Shown here piece by piece: positions 22,786 through 31,336 of a stretch of 52,906 nt of DNA (position 1 is its first letter; the number at the start of each line of letters is the position of its first letter). Made by a program: the position numbers and the translations under genes. This DNA comes from Pseudorhodobacter sp. E13 (GTDB taxonomy: Bacteria; Pseudomonadota; Alphaproteobacteria; Rhodobacterales; Rhodobacteraceae), in NCBI RefSeq assembly GCF_003991405.1, contig NZ_RPEN01000144.1, positions 1 through 52,906 on the forward strand. Reading direction: 5' to 3'. A model generated the notes under the pieces. It did no database searches. It was not told the origin of the DNA and worked only from the letters and a program-made list of their open reading frames with translations.

Positions 22786-24531
22786 ATGATACCCGCCGCT
22801 TTCCTGAATGTTGACTCCTCTGCCACGGGCCGCCGTTGGGTTGGCCCGGATGCCGAAAGCCTGCGCCTGGCCGAGGCGATGGCGCAAATCACCAGATTGC
22901 CGCTGCCGCTTTGTGTGACGCTGGTCAAGCGCGGTGTCACGCCCGAGGATGTGCCCTCCTACATGGCCCCTTCCCTGCGCGACCTTCTGCCCGATCCGCT
23001 GACCCTGCGCGATATGGACAAGGCCACCAAGCGCTTTCTCGCCGCCCTGAAATCGCGGCAACGCATTGCAATCTTTGCCGATTACGATGTCGATGGCGGG
23101 GCCTCGGCGGCGCTGCTTATGGTCTGGTTGCGTGCCATGGGCCATAGCGCCACGCTCTATATCCCTGACCGCATCGACGAAGGTTACGGCCCCAATGTGC
23201 CCGCGATGGAAGGCTTGGCCCGCGACCATGATCTGATTATCTGCGTCGATTGCGGCACGCTGAGCCATGAACCGATTGCCGCGGCCAAAGCCGCCGATGT
23301 GGTGGTGCTGGATCACCACCTTGGCGCGGAAACCCTGCCCCCTGCCCATGCGGTTGTGAACCCGAACCGGCAGGATGAGGATGGCGCGCTGGCGCATCTT
23401 TGCGCGGCGTCCGTGGTGTTTTTGATGCTGGTAGAGGCGAACCGACAGTTGCGCGCCGAAGGCGTGACGGGGCCGGACCTGATGGCGATGCTCGATCTGG
23501 TGGCGCTGGCCACTGTGGCCGATGTGGCCCCGCTGATCGGCGTCAACCGGGCGCTGGTGCGCCAAGGGCTGAAGGTGATGGCGCGGCGCGAACGCATCGG
23601 CTTGCGCGCACTGGCCGATGTGGCGCGAATGGATCAGGCCCCCAACACCTATGCTTTGGGCTTTCTGCTGGGGCCGCGCGTCAACGCGGGGGGGCGCATC
23701 GGGGCCGCCGACCTTGGCGCGCGGCTTCTGGCGACCGAGGATGCCGCAGAGGCCGCAGCACTGGCCGAACGGCTGGACATGCTCAACACCGAGCGCCGCG
23801 ATATCGAGGCTGCCGTGCGCGCCGCCGCCCTCGCCCAAGCCGAAGAGCGCGGGCTGGAGGGCCCCTTGGTCTGGGCAGCGGGGGCTGGCTGGCATCCCGG
23901 CGTTGTCGGCATCGTTGCGGCCCGGCTGAAAGAGGCAACCGGGCGCCCCGCCGTGGTGATCGGGGTGGAAGATGGTATCGGCAAAGGCTCTGGCCGGTCG
24001 GTGCCGGGGGTTGACCTTGGCGCGGCGATTCACCGTGTCGCCGCCGAAGGGCTGCTGCTGCGCGGCGGCGGGCACAAGATGGCCGCAGGCCTGACCGTGG
24101 ATGAAGACCAGATTCCCGCCGCCATGGCCCGGCTGGCCGAATTGCTGGAACGCCAAGGCGCAGGCGCGGGCGGCCCTGCCGATTTGCGGCTGGACGGGCT
24201 CTTGATGCCTTCCGCCGCCACCCCTGCCCTGATCGAACAGATCGAGGCCGCAGGCCCCTTTGGGGCAGGCAGCTCTGCCCCGCGCTTTGCCTTTGCCAAC
24301 CAACAGGTAACGGCCCGCCGCGTCGGCGAAAACCACCTGCGGATCAGCTTCGGCGATGGCATGGGCCAAAAGATCGAAGGAATCGCTTTTGGCGCTTTTG
24401 ATGGCCCGCTTGGCCCCTTGCTGGAAAGCGGTGGCCATGCCCGTTTCCATCTGGCGGGGCGTTTGGAACTGAACAGCTTTGGTGGCCGCACCAAGGTGCA
24501 ATTGCGCTTGGAAGATGCAGCAAGGGCCTGA
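22786..24531 (+). CDS. recJ: Single-stranded-DNA-specific exonuclease RecJ
   Basis: A 581-residue RecJ of normal length. DHH-family metal motifs are IFADYDVDGGASAAL (about 99-113), CVDCGTLSHEP, VVLDHHLGAE (the DHH, about 170) and GPRVNAGGRIGAADLG; WHPGVVGIVA and the DHHA1 motif RGGGHKMAAGLTV (about 425) follow, with a C-terminal OB-like domain. It degrades single-stranded DNA 5' to 3' in recombination and mismatch repair, with Mn or Mg. The Shine-Dalgarno is weak, but the N terminus fits homologues. It is the last gene before tRNA-Glu. Confidence 0.96.
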   Translation: MIPAAFLNVDSSATGRRWVGPDAESLRLAEAMAQITRLPLPLCVTLVKRGVTPEDVPSYMAPSLRDLLPDPLTLRDMDKATKRFLAALKSRQRIAIFADYDVDGGASAALLMVWLRAMGHSATLYIPDRIDEGYGPNVPAMEGLARDHDLIICVDCGTLSHEPIAAAKAADVVVLDHHLGAETLPPAHAVVNPNRQDEDGALAHLCAASVVFLMLVEANRQLRAEGVTGPDLMAMLDLVALATVADVAPLIGVNRALVRQGLKVMARRERIGLRALADVARMDQAPNTYALGFLLGPRVNAGGRIGAADLGARLLATEDAAEAAALAERLDMLNTERRDIEAAVRAAALAQAEERGLEGPLVWAAGAGWHPGVVGIVAARLKEATGRPAVVIGVEDGIGKGSGRSVPGVDLGAAIHRVAAEGLLLRGGGHKMAAGLTVDEDQIPAAMARLAELLERQGAGAGGPADLRLDGLLMPSAATPALIEQIEAAGPFGAGSSAPRFAFANQQVTARRVGENHLRISFGDGMGQKIEGIAFGAFDGPLGPLLESGGHARFHLAGRLELNSFGGRTKVQLRLEDAARA

Positions 24532-24584
24532 AAACCCGTGTTTTTAAATGCAAAAATTTTTTGCGCAAAACTGCTTTTTTTCTC

Positions 24585-24613
24585 TTGCACCCCTCGGCCA
24601 GTCTCAGTAAAAC
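24585..24613 (+). promoter_or_regulatory. Putative promoter of tRNA-Glu
   Basis: TTGCAC (24585-24590) and TAAAAC (24608-24613) are 17 bp apart, ending 19 bases before the tRNA. An AT-rich tract (24541-24582) upstream could be an UP-like element. The -10 is a poor match. Confidence 0.4.
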
Positions 24614-24631
24614 CCCCCTCACAGAAAGCGC

Positions 24632-24706
24632 GGTCCGTTCGTCTATCGGTTAGGACATCAGGTTTTCAACCTGAGAAGAGGGGTTCGATTCCCCTACGGA
24701 CTGCCA
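24632..24706 (+). tRNA. tRNA-Glu (anticodon UUC)
   Basis: A complete cloverleaf can be drawn. The acceptor GGTCCGT pairs with ACGGACT (with a G-T first pair). The D arm is GTCT...GGAC, the anticodon stem TCAGG/CCTGA carries loop TTTTCAA with anticodon TTC, and the T arm is AGGGG-TTCGATT-CCCCT. CCA is encoded. It reads GAA and GAG. Confidence 0.95.
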
Positions 24707-25257
24707 CTTCTGCTCCCCCCCACAAATCAAATCGTGTGACTATTTGTTTGGTCTGCAACCCGTGATTTGCGTCCGCCCCTTGCTACGCATGGGCGCGGCA
24801 CTGCGGCAAAGGCAGGCGGTTACCCCCTGCGTGAAGTCGCCCCCACATGCCACACCCGAAAGCTAGCGGCCCTGCAGCGGGATGAGGCGGCCTGAAACAC
24901 GATCCACTCGGGCGGGATATCATTGGCTACGTCCGCCAACCCCATGAAAAAGGTGCGCCAGATGTGCGACAAGGGCCATGACGGGAAGGTTTTCCTTGTG
25001 GGATTGCCAAGAGGGACCGGAAAGGAATGCCTTTTTCAGTTTCCACAATTCAGAGAATTTGGCGTAGCAGGAGGGAGGGTCTAACCTCGGCGACTTCAAA
25101 TCAGGACCGGTCGGCGAAGCATTATCCACGCGCGGCCAAATTGTAGGAGAAAAGTCAGACGACTCACCCCAGATTTAGCGCCTCAGCAAAAATGTGATGG
25201 GGGACAGATACGGGCCTAAACAGCCAAAGTAATTGCTAAAAATGAGATTGGAATAAA
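24707..25257. other. 550-bp gap without a convincing gene, possible gene remnant
   Basis: No recognisable gene lies between the two tRNA genes. It is visibly less GC-rich than the surroundings. On the minus strand about 70 codons are open (roughly 24827-25040) encoding text such as WPLSHIWRTFFMGLADVAND and PPEWIVFQAASSRCRA. Another frame runs open from 25129 to 24920. No RBS is seen, and I do not recognise either product. A decayed gene or a degenerate repeat is likely. Confidence 0.4.
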
Positions 25258-25347
25258 TGGCGGAGCGAGAGGGATTCGAACCCTCGAGACGGTTCCCCGC
25301 CTACACACTTTCCAGGCGTGCGCCTTCGACCACTCGGCCACCGCTCC
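25258..25347 (-). tRNA. tRNA-Ser (anticodon GGA)
   Basis: A 90-nt type II tRNA with a long variable arm. The acceptor GGAGCGG pairs with the CGCTCC side. The D arm has GGCCGAGTGGTCGAAGGC, the anticodon loop CTGGAAA carries GGA, and the T loop has GGTTCGAATCC. CCA is encoded. It reads TCC and TCT. Confidence 0.95.
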
Positions 25348-25428
25348 GTTGTGGGGTCTTTAGCCTGCATTCAAGGGTGGTGACAAGGGGGGGCAGAGAG
25401 AATTTCACCATTCTCTTGCACCGCGGCC

Positions 25429-26148
25429 TTAATCCACCAGGCTCAGGGTCACGCGGCGGTTCTGGCGGCCCTTGTTTTCGATCTTGCCAAGGGCGACGCG
25501 ACCGATTTCGGCGGTGCGGGCGACATGGGTGCCGCCGCAGGGTTGCAGATCGACCTGCTGCGCCTCGGTCCCGATCCGGACCAGTCGCACGCGCCCATGC
25601 CCCATCGGCGGCATCACCGACATGGTTTTCACGATCCCCGGATTGGCCTGCAATTCCGCATCGGAGATCCAACTGTCCGTGACCGGAAAATCGCGATCAA
25701 TCAGACGGTTGAGCGCCGTTTCCACGGCCTGTAAATCCTGCGGCGGCTCTGGCATCGCGAAATCAAGCCGCCCCCTTTCAACCCCGATCTGCCCACCGGT
25801 GACGGGCAAAGGGATGACAACCGACAGCAGATGCAGCGCGGTATGCACACGCATATGACGGTGGCGGCGCGACCAGTCCAACACCTGCCGCACGGGGGTT
25901 CCAACGGCCGGGATCTCTGCCGGCTCTGCGGGCAACAGGCCCACCTGCCCTGCCTCCAGCTTCACCGCTGTGGCGATGGCAAGCTTGTTGCGGCCCCAGA
26001 TCAAATGGCCGCTGTCACCCGGCTGGCCGCCCCCGGTGGGATAAAACAGCGACCGGTCGAGGATGATGGCACCTTCCGGGCTATGGCCCAGAACCACCGC
26101 CTCTGCCTCGGTCAGATAGGCATCCTCGCGGAACAGTAGCTCGGTCAT
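25429..26148 (-). CDS. Alanyl-tRNA editing protein AlaX
   Basis: A 239-residue free-standing editing domain. An N-terminal AlaX-M-like beta domain with LFYPTGGGQPGD (about 35) is followed by the zinc/editing motif HTALH (His102, His106) and CGGTH (Cys204, His208). It hydrolyses Ser-tRNA-Ala or Gly-tRNA-Ala made by mistake. Its start overlaps the stop of the mechanosensitive-channel gene by four bases, so it is the distal gene of the phr-cfa-trg-cysK run. Loss of editing capacity under oxidative stress would be a plausible reason for the link (inference). Confidence 0.92.
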   Translation of the reverse strand: MTELLFREDAYLTEAEAVVLGHSPEGAIILDRSLFYPTGGGQPGDSGHLIWGRNKLAIATAVKLEAGQVGLLPAEPAEIPAVGTPVRQVLDWSRRHRHMRVHTALHLLSVVIPLPVTGGQIGVERGRLDFAMPEPPQDLQAVETALNRLIDRDFPVTDSWISDAELQANPGIVKTMSVMPPMGHGRVRLVRIGTEAQQVDLQPCGGTHVARTAEIGRVALGKIENKGRQNRRVTLSLVD

Positions 26149-28610
26149 TTCGGCTTCCTTGGGGCTTTGGCCTTGGGCGTCTCAGCGGCGGGTTCCATCA
26201 GGGCGACAGGCTCACCGATGGCGCGCGCGGGTTCCTTTGCGGCCAGCATTTTCTCCAGCGCTTCGGGGTTGCGTATCCAGATGTCACGCTGACCGAAGGG
26301 AATTTCGATACCTTCCTCGGCAAAGCGACGGGCGATTTCGTGGTTGATCTCGGACCGCACGGCCAAAGAGAAATTGACATCGCGCAGGATTACCCGGATT
26401 TCAAAATCCAGACTGTCCGCACCAAAATTCACCAAAACCACAGTCGGCGGCGGGTTCAGCACGGCCAGCGGCTGTGCCTCGGCGATCTCTTGCAGGATCT
26501 TTTCGACCTTGCGCGTATCGCTGCCATAGGCCACGCCGACCTTGACGATCAGCCGTCCCGACAGGTTGAACCGCGTCCAGTTCGTCACCATGCCCGACAC
26601 GAAATCAGAGTTCGGCACGATCACATCGGTGCGGTCAAAGGTCTGAATACGGGTGGAGCGCACGGAAATCCCGCGCACGGTGCCCATGACGCCATTCACC
26701 TCGATCCAGTCGCCTTCGGAAATCGGACGTTCGATCAGCAGGATGATACCGGCCACGAAGTTCGACACGATGTTTTGCAGGCCAAAACCGATACCCACAG
26801 ACAGCGCCCCGGCCACAATGGCAAGGCCCGACAGATCAAGACCAGCCGCGTTAATCGAGATCAGCCCGGCAAGGAAAATCCCGACATAGCCGACGCCCGC
26901 AACGATGGCATTCTGCCCGCCTTGGTCCAATGTGGTCTTTGGCAGCACGGTGGTTTTCAGCGCGCCTTGCAGCAAACGGGTGGCCAGAAAGCCGAAGCCG
27001 AAGACAACCGCCAGCAAGATGAAATCGGTGGGCGAAATACGTGTGGCCCCGATCTGGAAGCCATCGCGCAGCTTGGTCATCACCTCGGTCAGATCAGAAA
27101 TCCGCGCGCCCCAGATCAACGCGAAAAAGGGCGTTGACGCGAAGGTGAGGAAAAAGCCAATCAGCACCGGCACCAGCGCATCGCGCCCCCGCTCATCATT
27201 GCGGATGATCACGGCATAGATGGAGCCGACAAGGTTTTGCAGAATGAACAGCAGGCCTACCAGCCCCAGCGAGGCAACAGCCGGAAACACAATCCCCTGC
27301 CCTGCCCGCACATAACCCGCCGCCGCCAGAAGCGGGCCAACAACCGCCACCACCACGATCCCGCGGGACAAAAGCCCGATAATGCGCGAGGCAAAGGTGT
27401 TGGGGGCATCCTCGGGGGCGTCTTCATTGGCGCTTTTCAGCAGCAGCTTGCCCAAACGGAACAGAAAGAAACTGGCGATCAGAATGGTCGGAAACGCCAG
27501 CACGGCATTGGCCGCCTCGGACAATTCGGTTTCAGGCAGCAAGGCGTTGCGCAACACCTCCAGCGCCAGCGCGATGCCCAGCGCCTGTGACAGCCGCCGC
27601 GCCTTTGCGCGCGAGCCGATGCGCATCCGCAGATGGGTCGGCGCACTCGCCGCCGCCGGAAAGCTGCACGATCCCAACCAACGCGCAACAAAGATGATCA
27701 GGCCGATATAGACCAGTTCAGCCGCAACCACCTCGCCCAAGGGGCCGGGCATGCCCGACAGGATGATCGCGGTGGAAAAGGCCACCATACCCAGCGTCGG
27801 CACAATGACCTGCCCCAGCGAGGCGATGAAAGCCCAAAGCTCCCGCGCGCTGCTGCGGCCCCGGTCTTGCAATTGCACGGCAAAGGCTTCGATCAGGAAC
27901 CGCCCCCGCAGAATGGTGAATGCGGCAAACAGCAACAGCGCCAGAATGGGGGGCAGCGTGTCCAGCAAAGCGTCGCGTTTGCTTTGGTTCTGCCAGTTGC
28001 GCAGCGATTCCTCGGTCAGGGCTTTGGCGGAGTTGAACAGCGCCGACACCGCAACAGGCCAATTCGCCGGGTTGATCGGCGAGGGCCAAAGCTGCAACAA
28101 TGCCTCGGTCTGGCGTTCCCGCAACAATGAGTCGATCTCGGCGATCAACCCATCGGCGCGGCTATAGGCCTCTACCGCTGCGATGGCGGGGGCTTGCAAC
28201 ACGGCAAGCTGTTCGTTCAACGCCGCACGCCGCGCAGCAATATCCGGCGCTTCAGCACTGCCATCGGTGGGTGCAGCCCCCAGGGCATCAATCTGCGCGC
28301 GCACCGTTGTCAGCCGCGCCGAATTGGTGCCTTGCGCCGCCAGAAACCGCGCGCGCCAATCAGCGATTTCGCTGCGCAGGGTTTCCAGCCGCACTTCCGA
28401 GGAGCCCGGCTCCGAGATCAGCTCATCGGCGGTGTCGGCCAGCTTTTCCCATGCCTTGTAGTCCAAGGGCTGCTCGGTCGCCGCCGCTTCGGGCGTCGCA
28501 CCATTGGAAAAGTTGGATTGCGCAAATGCGGCGCTGCCAAGCCCGACCCAAAGCAAGGCCAGCAGCAACGCCAGAACGAGGCGGATATGCCGAAAGGCGG
28601 TCTGCGTCAT
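26145..28610 (-). CDS. Large mechanosensitive channel protein (DUF3772-MscS)
   Basis: An 821-residue membrane protein. A signal peptide (LVLALLLALLWVGLGSAAFA) precedes a periplasmic DUF3772 domain with coiled coil (about 35-210). About ten membrane segments follow, ending in the MscS pore and beta domain with SVGIGFGLQNIVSNFVAG and LLIERPISEGDWIEV (about 640-680). The tail is basic and proline-rich. It would release osmolytes on hypo-osmotic shock. The start at 28610 was chosen by the signal peptide. It overlaps cysK and alaX by four bases each. Confidence 0.92.
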   Translation of the reverse strand: MTQTAFRHIRLVLALLLALLWVGLGSAAFAQSNFSNGATPEAAATEQPLDYKAWEKLADTADELISEPGSSEVRLETLRSEIADWRARFLAAQGTNSARLTTVRAQIDALGAAPTDGSAEAPDIAARRAALNEQLAVLQAPAIAAVEAYSRADGLIAEIDSLLRERQTEALLQLWPSPINPANWPVAVSALFNSAKALTEESLRNWQNQSKRDALLDTLPPILALLLFAAFTILRGRFLIEAFAVQLQDRGRSSARELWAFIASLGQVIVPTLGMVAFSTAIILSGMPGPLGEVVAAELVYIGLIIFVARWLGSCSFPAAASAPTHLRMRIGSRAKARRLSQALGIALALEVLRNALLPETELSEAANAVLAFPTILIASFFLFRLGKLLLKSANEDAPEDAPNTFASRIIGLLSRGIVVVAVVGPLLAAAGYVRAGQGIVFPAVASLGLVGLLFILQNLVGSIYAVIIRNDERGRDALVPVLIGFFLTFASTPFFALIWGARISDLTEVMTKLRDGFQIGATRISPTDFILLAVVFGFGFLATRLLQGALKTTVLPKTTLDQGGQNAIVAGVGYVGIFLAGLISINAAGLDLSGLAIVAGALSVGIGFGLQNIVSNFVAGIILLIERPISEGDWIEVNGVMGTVRGISVRSTRIQTFDRTDVIVPNSDFVSGMVTNWTRFNLSGRLIVKVGVAYGSDTRKVEKILQEIAEAQPLAVLNPPPTVVLVNFGADSLDFEIRVILRDVNFSLAVRSEINHEIARRFAEEGIEIPFGQRDIWIRNPEALEKMLAAKEPARAIGEPVALMEPAAETPKAKAPRKPK

Positions 28611-29638
28611 TCTTCGAACACGGTCGGCAGGGCGCGGCCCGGCTTGTCCAGCCAATCTGGCACCGGAAGACCCTTGGAATGCAGGAATTCCGGGTTGAAC
28701 AGCTTGGACTGGTAGCGCGTGCCATAATCGCACAGGATCGTGACGATGGTCTTGCCCGGCCCCATATCGCGCGCCATCCGCATGGCCCCCGCAATATTGA
28801 TACCCGACGACCCGCCAAGGCACAGCCCTTCTTCGGCAAGCAGATCAAAGACAATCGGCAGTGCCTCGGCATCCGGGATGCGGTAGCTGTAATCAGGCTT
28901 CAACCCTTCAAGGTTGGCGGTAATGCGCCCCTGCCCAATACCTTCGGTGATCGAGGAACCGGGGCTTTCCATCTTGCCGGTGGTATAGAAGGAATGCAGC
29001 GCCGCCCCTTCCGGGTCTGCCAATCCGATCTTGACGCCTTTGGGCTGCAACGCCAGTGCCATGCCCGCCAAAGTGCCCCCCGACCCCACGGCGCAGATAA
29101 ACCCATCTACCTTGCCGCCGGTTTGTTCCCAAACCTCGGGACCGGTGGTTTCCACATGGGCCTGCCGGTTGGCCGTGTTGTCAAACTGATTGGCCCAGAT
29201 CGCGCCATTTGGTTCGGTTTGTGCAAGTTTTTCGGCCAGACGGCCAGAATAGCGCACATAATTGTTCGGATTCTTATAAGGTGCCGCGGGAACCTGCACC
29301 AGTTCCGCCCCGGCAAGCCGCAGCATATCCTTCTTTTCCTGACTTTGCGTTTCAGGAATGACAATGACGGTGCGAAACCCCATCGAGGCCCCGACCAGCG
29401 CCAGCCCGATGCCGGTATTGCCCGCCGTGCCTTCGACAATGGTGCCACCGGGGCGCAACTGCCCCTTGGCAATCGCATCCTTGATGATGAACAGGGCTGC
29501 GCGGTCCTTGACCGACTGGCCGGGGTTCAGAAACTCCGCCTTGCCCAGAATTTCACAGCCCGTCGCCTCCGAGGCTTTGTTCAGCCGGATCAAGGGGGTC
29601 TTGCCAATGGCATCTGCCAGATCGCTATAAATGCGCAT
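28607..29638 (-). CDS. cysK: Cysteine synthase (O-acetylserine sulfhydrylase)
   Basis: A 343-residue PLP enzyme of the OAS sulfhydrylase family. The PLP lysine is Lys44 in NPGQSVKDRAA. The substrate loop is EGTAGNTGIGLALVG rather than the commoner TSGNTG, and the glycine-rich phosphate loop is CAVGSGGTLAG. It makes cysteine from O-acetylserine and sulfide. In R. sphaeroides the trgA-trgB-cysK group confers tellurite resistance, and the same order is seen here. AAAGGA is seven bases before the ATG at 29638. It overlaps the downstream channel gene by four bases. Confidence 0.93.
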   Translation of the reverse strand: MRIYSDLADAIGKTPLIRLNKASEATGCEILGKAEFLNPGQSVKDRAALFIIKDAIAKGQLRPGGTIVEGTAGNTGIGLALVGASMGFRTVIVIPETQSQEKKDMLRLAGAELVQVPAAPYKNPNNYVRYSGRLAEKLAQTEPNGAIWANQFDNTANRQAHVETTGPEVWEQTGGKVDGFICAVGSGGTLAGMALALQPKGVKIGLADPEGAALHSFYTTGKMESPGSSITEGIGQGRITANLEGLKPDYSYRIPDAEALPIVFDLLAEEGLCLGGSSGINIAGAMRMARDMGPGKTIVTILCDYGTRYQSKLFNPEFLHSKGLPVPDWLDKPGRALPTVFEE

Positions 29639-29737
29639 CCGATATTCCTTTATTCTGTTGCCCTTGGTGTAGGGGCAGGCGCGCAGAAACTCAAGCATTC
29701 CCCGCGCGCAGGCTGCATCAAATCAACTGCGCTGGGG

Positions 29738-30868
29738 TCAAGGTTCTGTGACAACCGCCCCGGCTTCCGCCTGCAAACGCGCACGTTCCCGGGCCAACCA
29801 GTAATAGCTAAGAAGCAAGGGCGCAGTCGTCGCCTCGCCACGCTGCACCAAGGCCTCGAAGGCGTCAAATGTCATCAGATGGCCCTTGATATCTTCCGCC
29901 TCCGACGCCTCGCCGCCAAGAATGGCCGCGCCATCGGGCAAATCGGTCAACGCAACGTAGGAATACAGATATTCCGTCTTGGCCCCCGGTGACGGGTAAT
30001 AGGCGCCGATGGGGATCATCGCGCCCAAGGTCAGGCCCGCTTCCTCCACCGCTTCGCGCCGCGCCGCTTGCTCGGGCGTCTCGGCCGGGTCAATCCGGCC
30101 TGCAATCGCTTCCAACTGCCAGGGCTGCACATCGCCGCGCGCGTAGGGCCCCGTGCGGAACTGTTCCACAATCAAGACACGGTCGCGGACCGGATCATAG
30201 GGCAGCACCGTCACCGCATCACCCGAGACAAAGGCCGCCCGCTTGACCAATGGGCTGCGCGTGCCGTCAAACCGCTGGAAAGACAGGGAATACTCCTCAA
30301 CCGCAAAGAACGCGGCATAGGCTTGGTGTCGCGCGTGCTGCGTGACATCACCGGGCGTGGCACTGCGCCGTGTTTCTGTTGGCCCCGGTTCCGCCGCCCG
30401 CACCCTGCTGGAGCCACGCACCAGCATCGGCTGCCAGCGCTGCGGGGCAATCTGCTGCGGAAAAACCGCCATCACATCCCCTGCAGTGGCCACGATCGTC
30501 GGGCCCCAGACCCCTGCCCAATCGGCAAGGTTCCAGCGCGCGCCGGGCTGCCAAAGGCCGGGATTGGGAAAATACACCAACGCCTGTTCCTGCCCCCCCG
30601 CCGCGCTGACGGTCAGCTTTTGGGTGTGATAACCGAACGGCCCTTCGTAATGGTCCAGCCGCGCCATATCCGTGGCCGACAGATCACGCAACAACAGCCC
30701 TTCGGCCTGCGCGCCTGCCTCGGGCTGAATCAGCGGGAAATCATGCCCCTGCGCCCAATACACCGCGTGATCCGCCAAAGACGCAGGTGCCACATCCGGC
30801 ACGCGCCCCAAAACAACCGCGAGCAGCGGCACGTGGCACAGCGTCCCGTAAACAAACAGCGTTGCCAT
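29738..30868 (-). CDS. trgB: TrgB: gamma-glutamylcyclotransferase-like domain fused to Nudix hydrolase
   Basis: A 376-residue two-domain protein. The N-terminal AIG2/GGCT-like domain (1-170) starts LFVYGTLCHVPLL and includes DHYEGPFGYHT. The C-terminal Nudix domain (about 190-370) has a full Nudix box, GRIDPAETPEQAARREAVEE-AGL, in the ADP-ribose pyrophosphatase style, with QPWQLEAIAG before it. The protein matches TrgB of the R. sphaeroides tellurite-resistance locus. It probably hydrolyses ADP-ribose or a related nucleotide sugar. The start at 30868 gives the canonical GGCT N terminus. It lies five bases after trgA. Confidence 0.9.
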   Translation of the reverse strand: MATLFVYGTLCHVPLLAVVLGRVPDVAPASLADHAVYWAQGHDFPLIQPEAGAQAEGLLLRDLSATDMARLDHYEGPFGYHTQKLTVSAAGGQEQALVYFPNPGLWQPGARWNLADWAGVWGPTIVATAGDVMAVFPQQIAPQRWQPMLVRGSSRVRAAEPGPTETRRSATPGDVTQHARHQAYAAFFAVEEYSLSFQRFDGTRSPLVKRAAFVSGDAVTVLPYDPVRDRVLIVEQFRTGPYARGDVQPWQLEAIAGRIDPAETPEQAARREAVEEAGLTLGAMIPIGAYYPSPGAKTEYLYSYVALTDLPDGAAILGGEASEAEDIKGHLMTFDAFEALVQRGEATTAPLLLSYYWLARERARLQAEAGAVVTEP

Positions 30869-30873
30869 ACCGA

Positions 30874-31314
30874 TCAATCCCAGCGCTTCTTGGCCCATTC
30901 CGCGCAAAGACCGCCCAGAATACCACCGACAAACAACAGGCTTAGCAATTCGGGCGTCAACAGGCGCAACCCGTTTTCCAAGGCAAGCGCAAAAATATCG
31001 ACAATCGCCTCCATCGGGCTGTCATAGCGCTTTTTGAACGCTTTGCGCACCATCAGAATGATGCAACAGACCAACACCGACCAAGCCGTGAACGTCACAG
31101 ATGTGCGCACCCCAAAGCCCGCCGAGGCGCGATAGCCTTTGCCCGTCAACGACCCCATCACCATCCAGCCCGATATCAGCCCGATCACCGCACAAATCAG
31201 GGTGAACTGGCCGAATTGCGTGCCTTCAGGCATGCGCAGCTTGAAAGCTTCCGCGGTCAGAAATGCCGTGGCCCCAAAGAACACGGCGGCGATCAATCTG
31301 GAAATCGTTGGCAT
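30874..31314 (-). CDS. trgA: TrgA family membrane protein
   Basis: A 146-residue protein with about four hydrophobic segments (LIAAVFFGATAFLTAEAF; FTLICAVIGLISGWMVMG; VTFTAWSVLVCCIILMV; LLSLLFVGGILGGL). The PTISRLIAAVFFG start and GLISGWMVMGSLTGKGYRAS block match TrgA of R. sphaeroides, first gene of the trgAB-cysK tellurite-resistance locus. The mechanism is unknown. It is 22 bp after the cfa stop on the same strand and five bases before trgB. Confidence 0.88.
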   Translation of the reverse strand: MPTISRLIAAVFFGATAFLTAEAFKLRMPEGTQFGQFTLICAVIGLISGWMVMGSLTGKGYRASAGFGVRTSVTFTAWSVLVCCIILMVRKAFKKRYDSPMEAIVDIFALALENGLRLLTPELLSLLFVGGILGGLCAEWAKKRWD

Positions 31315-31336
31315 CGGGCCCCTGCGGTTTGGCCCG

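Noticed and set aside
24632-25347. Possible integrated element between the tRNA genes
   Set aside because: No integrase, no duplicated tRNA 3' end and no mobile-element gene were found; only the gap itself is unusual.
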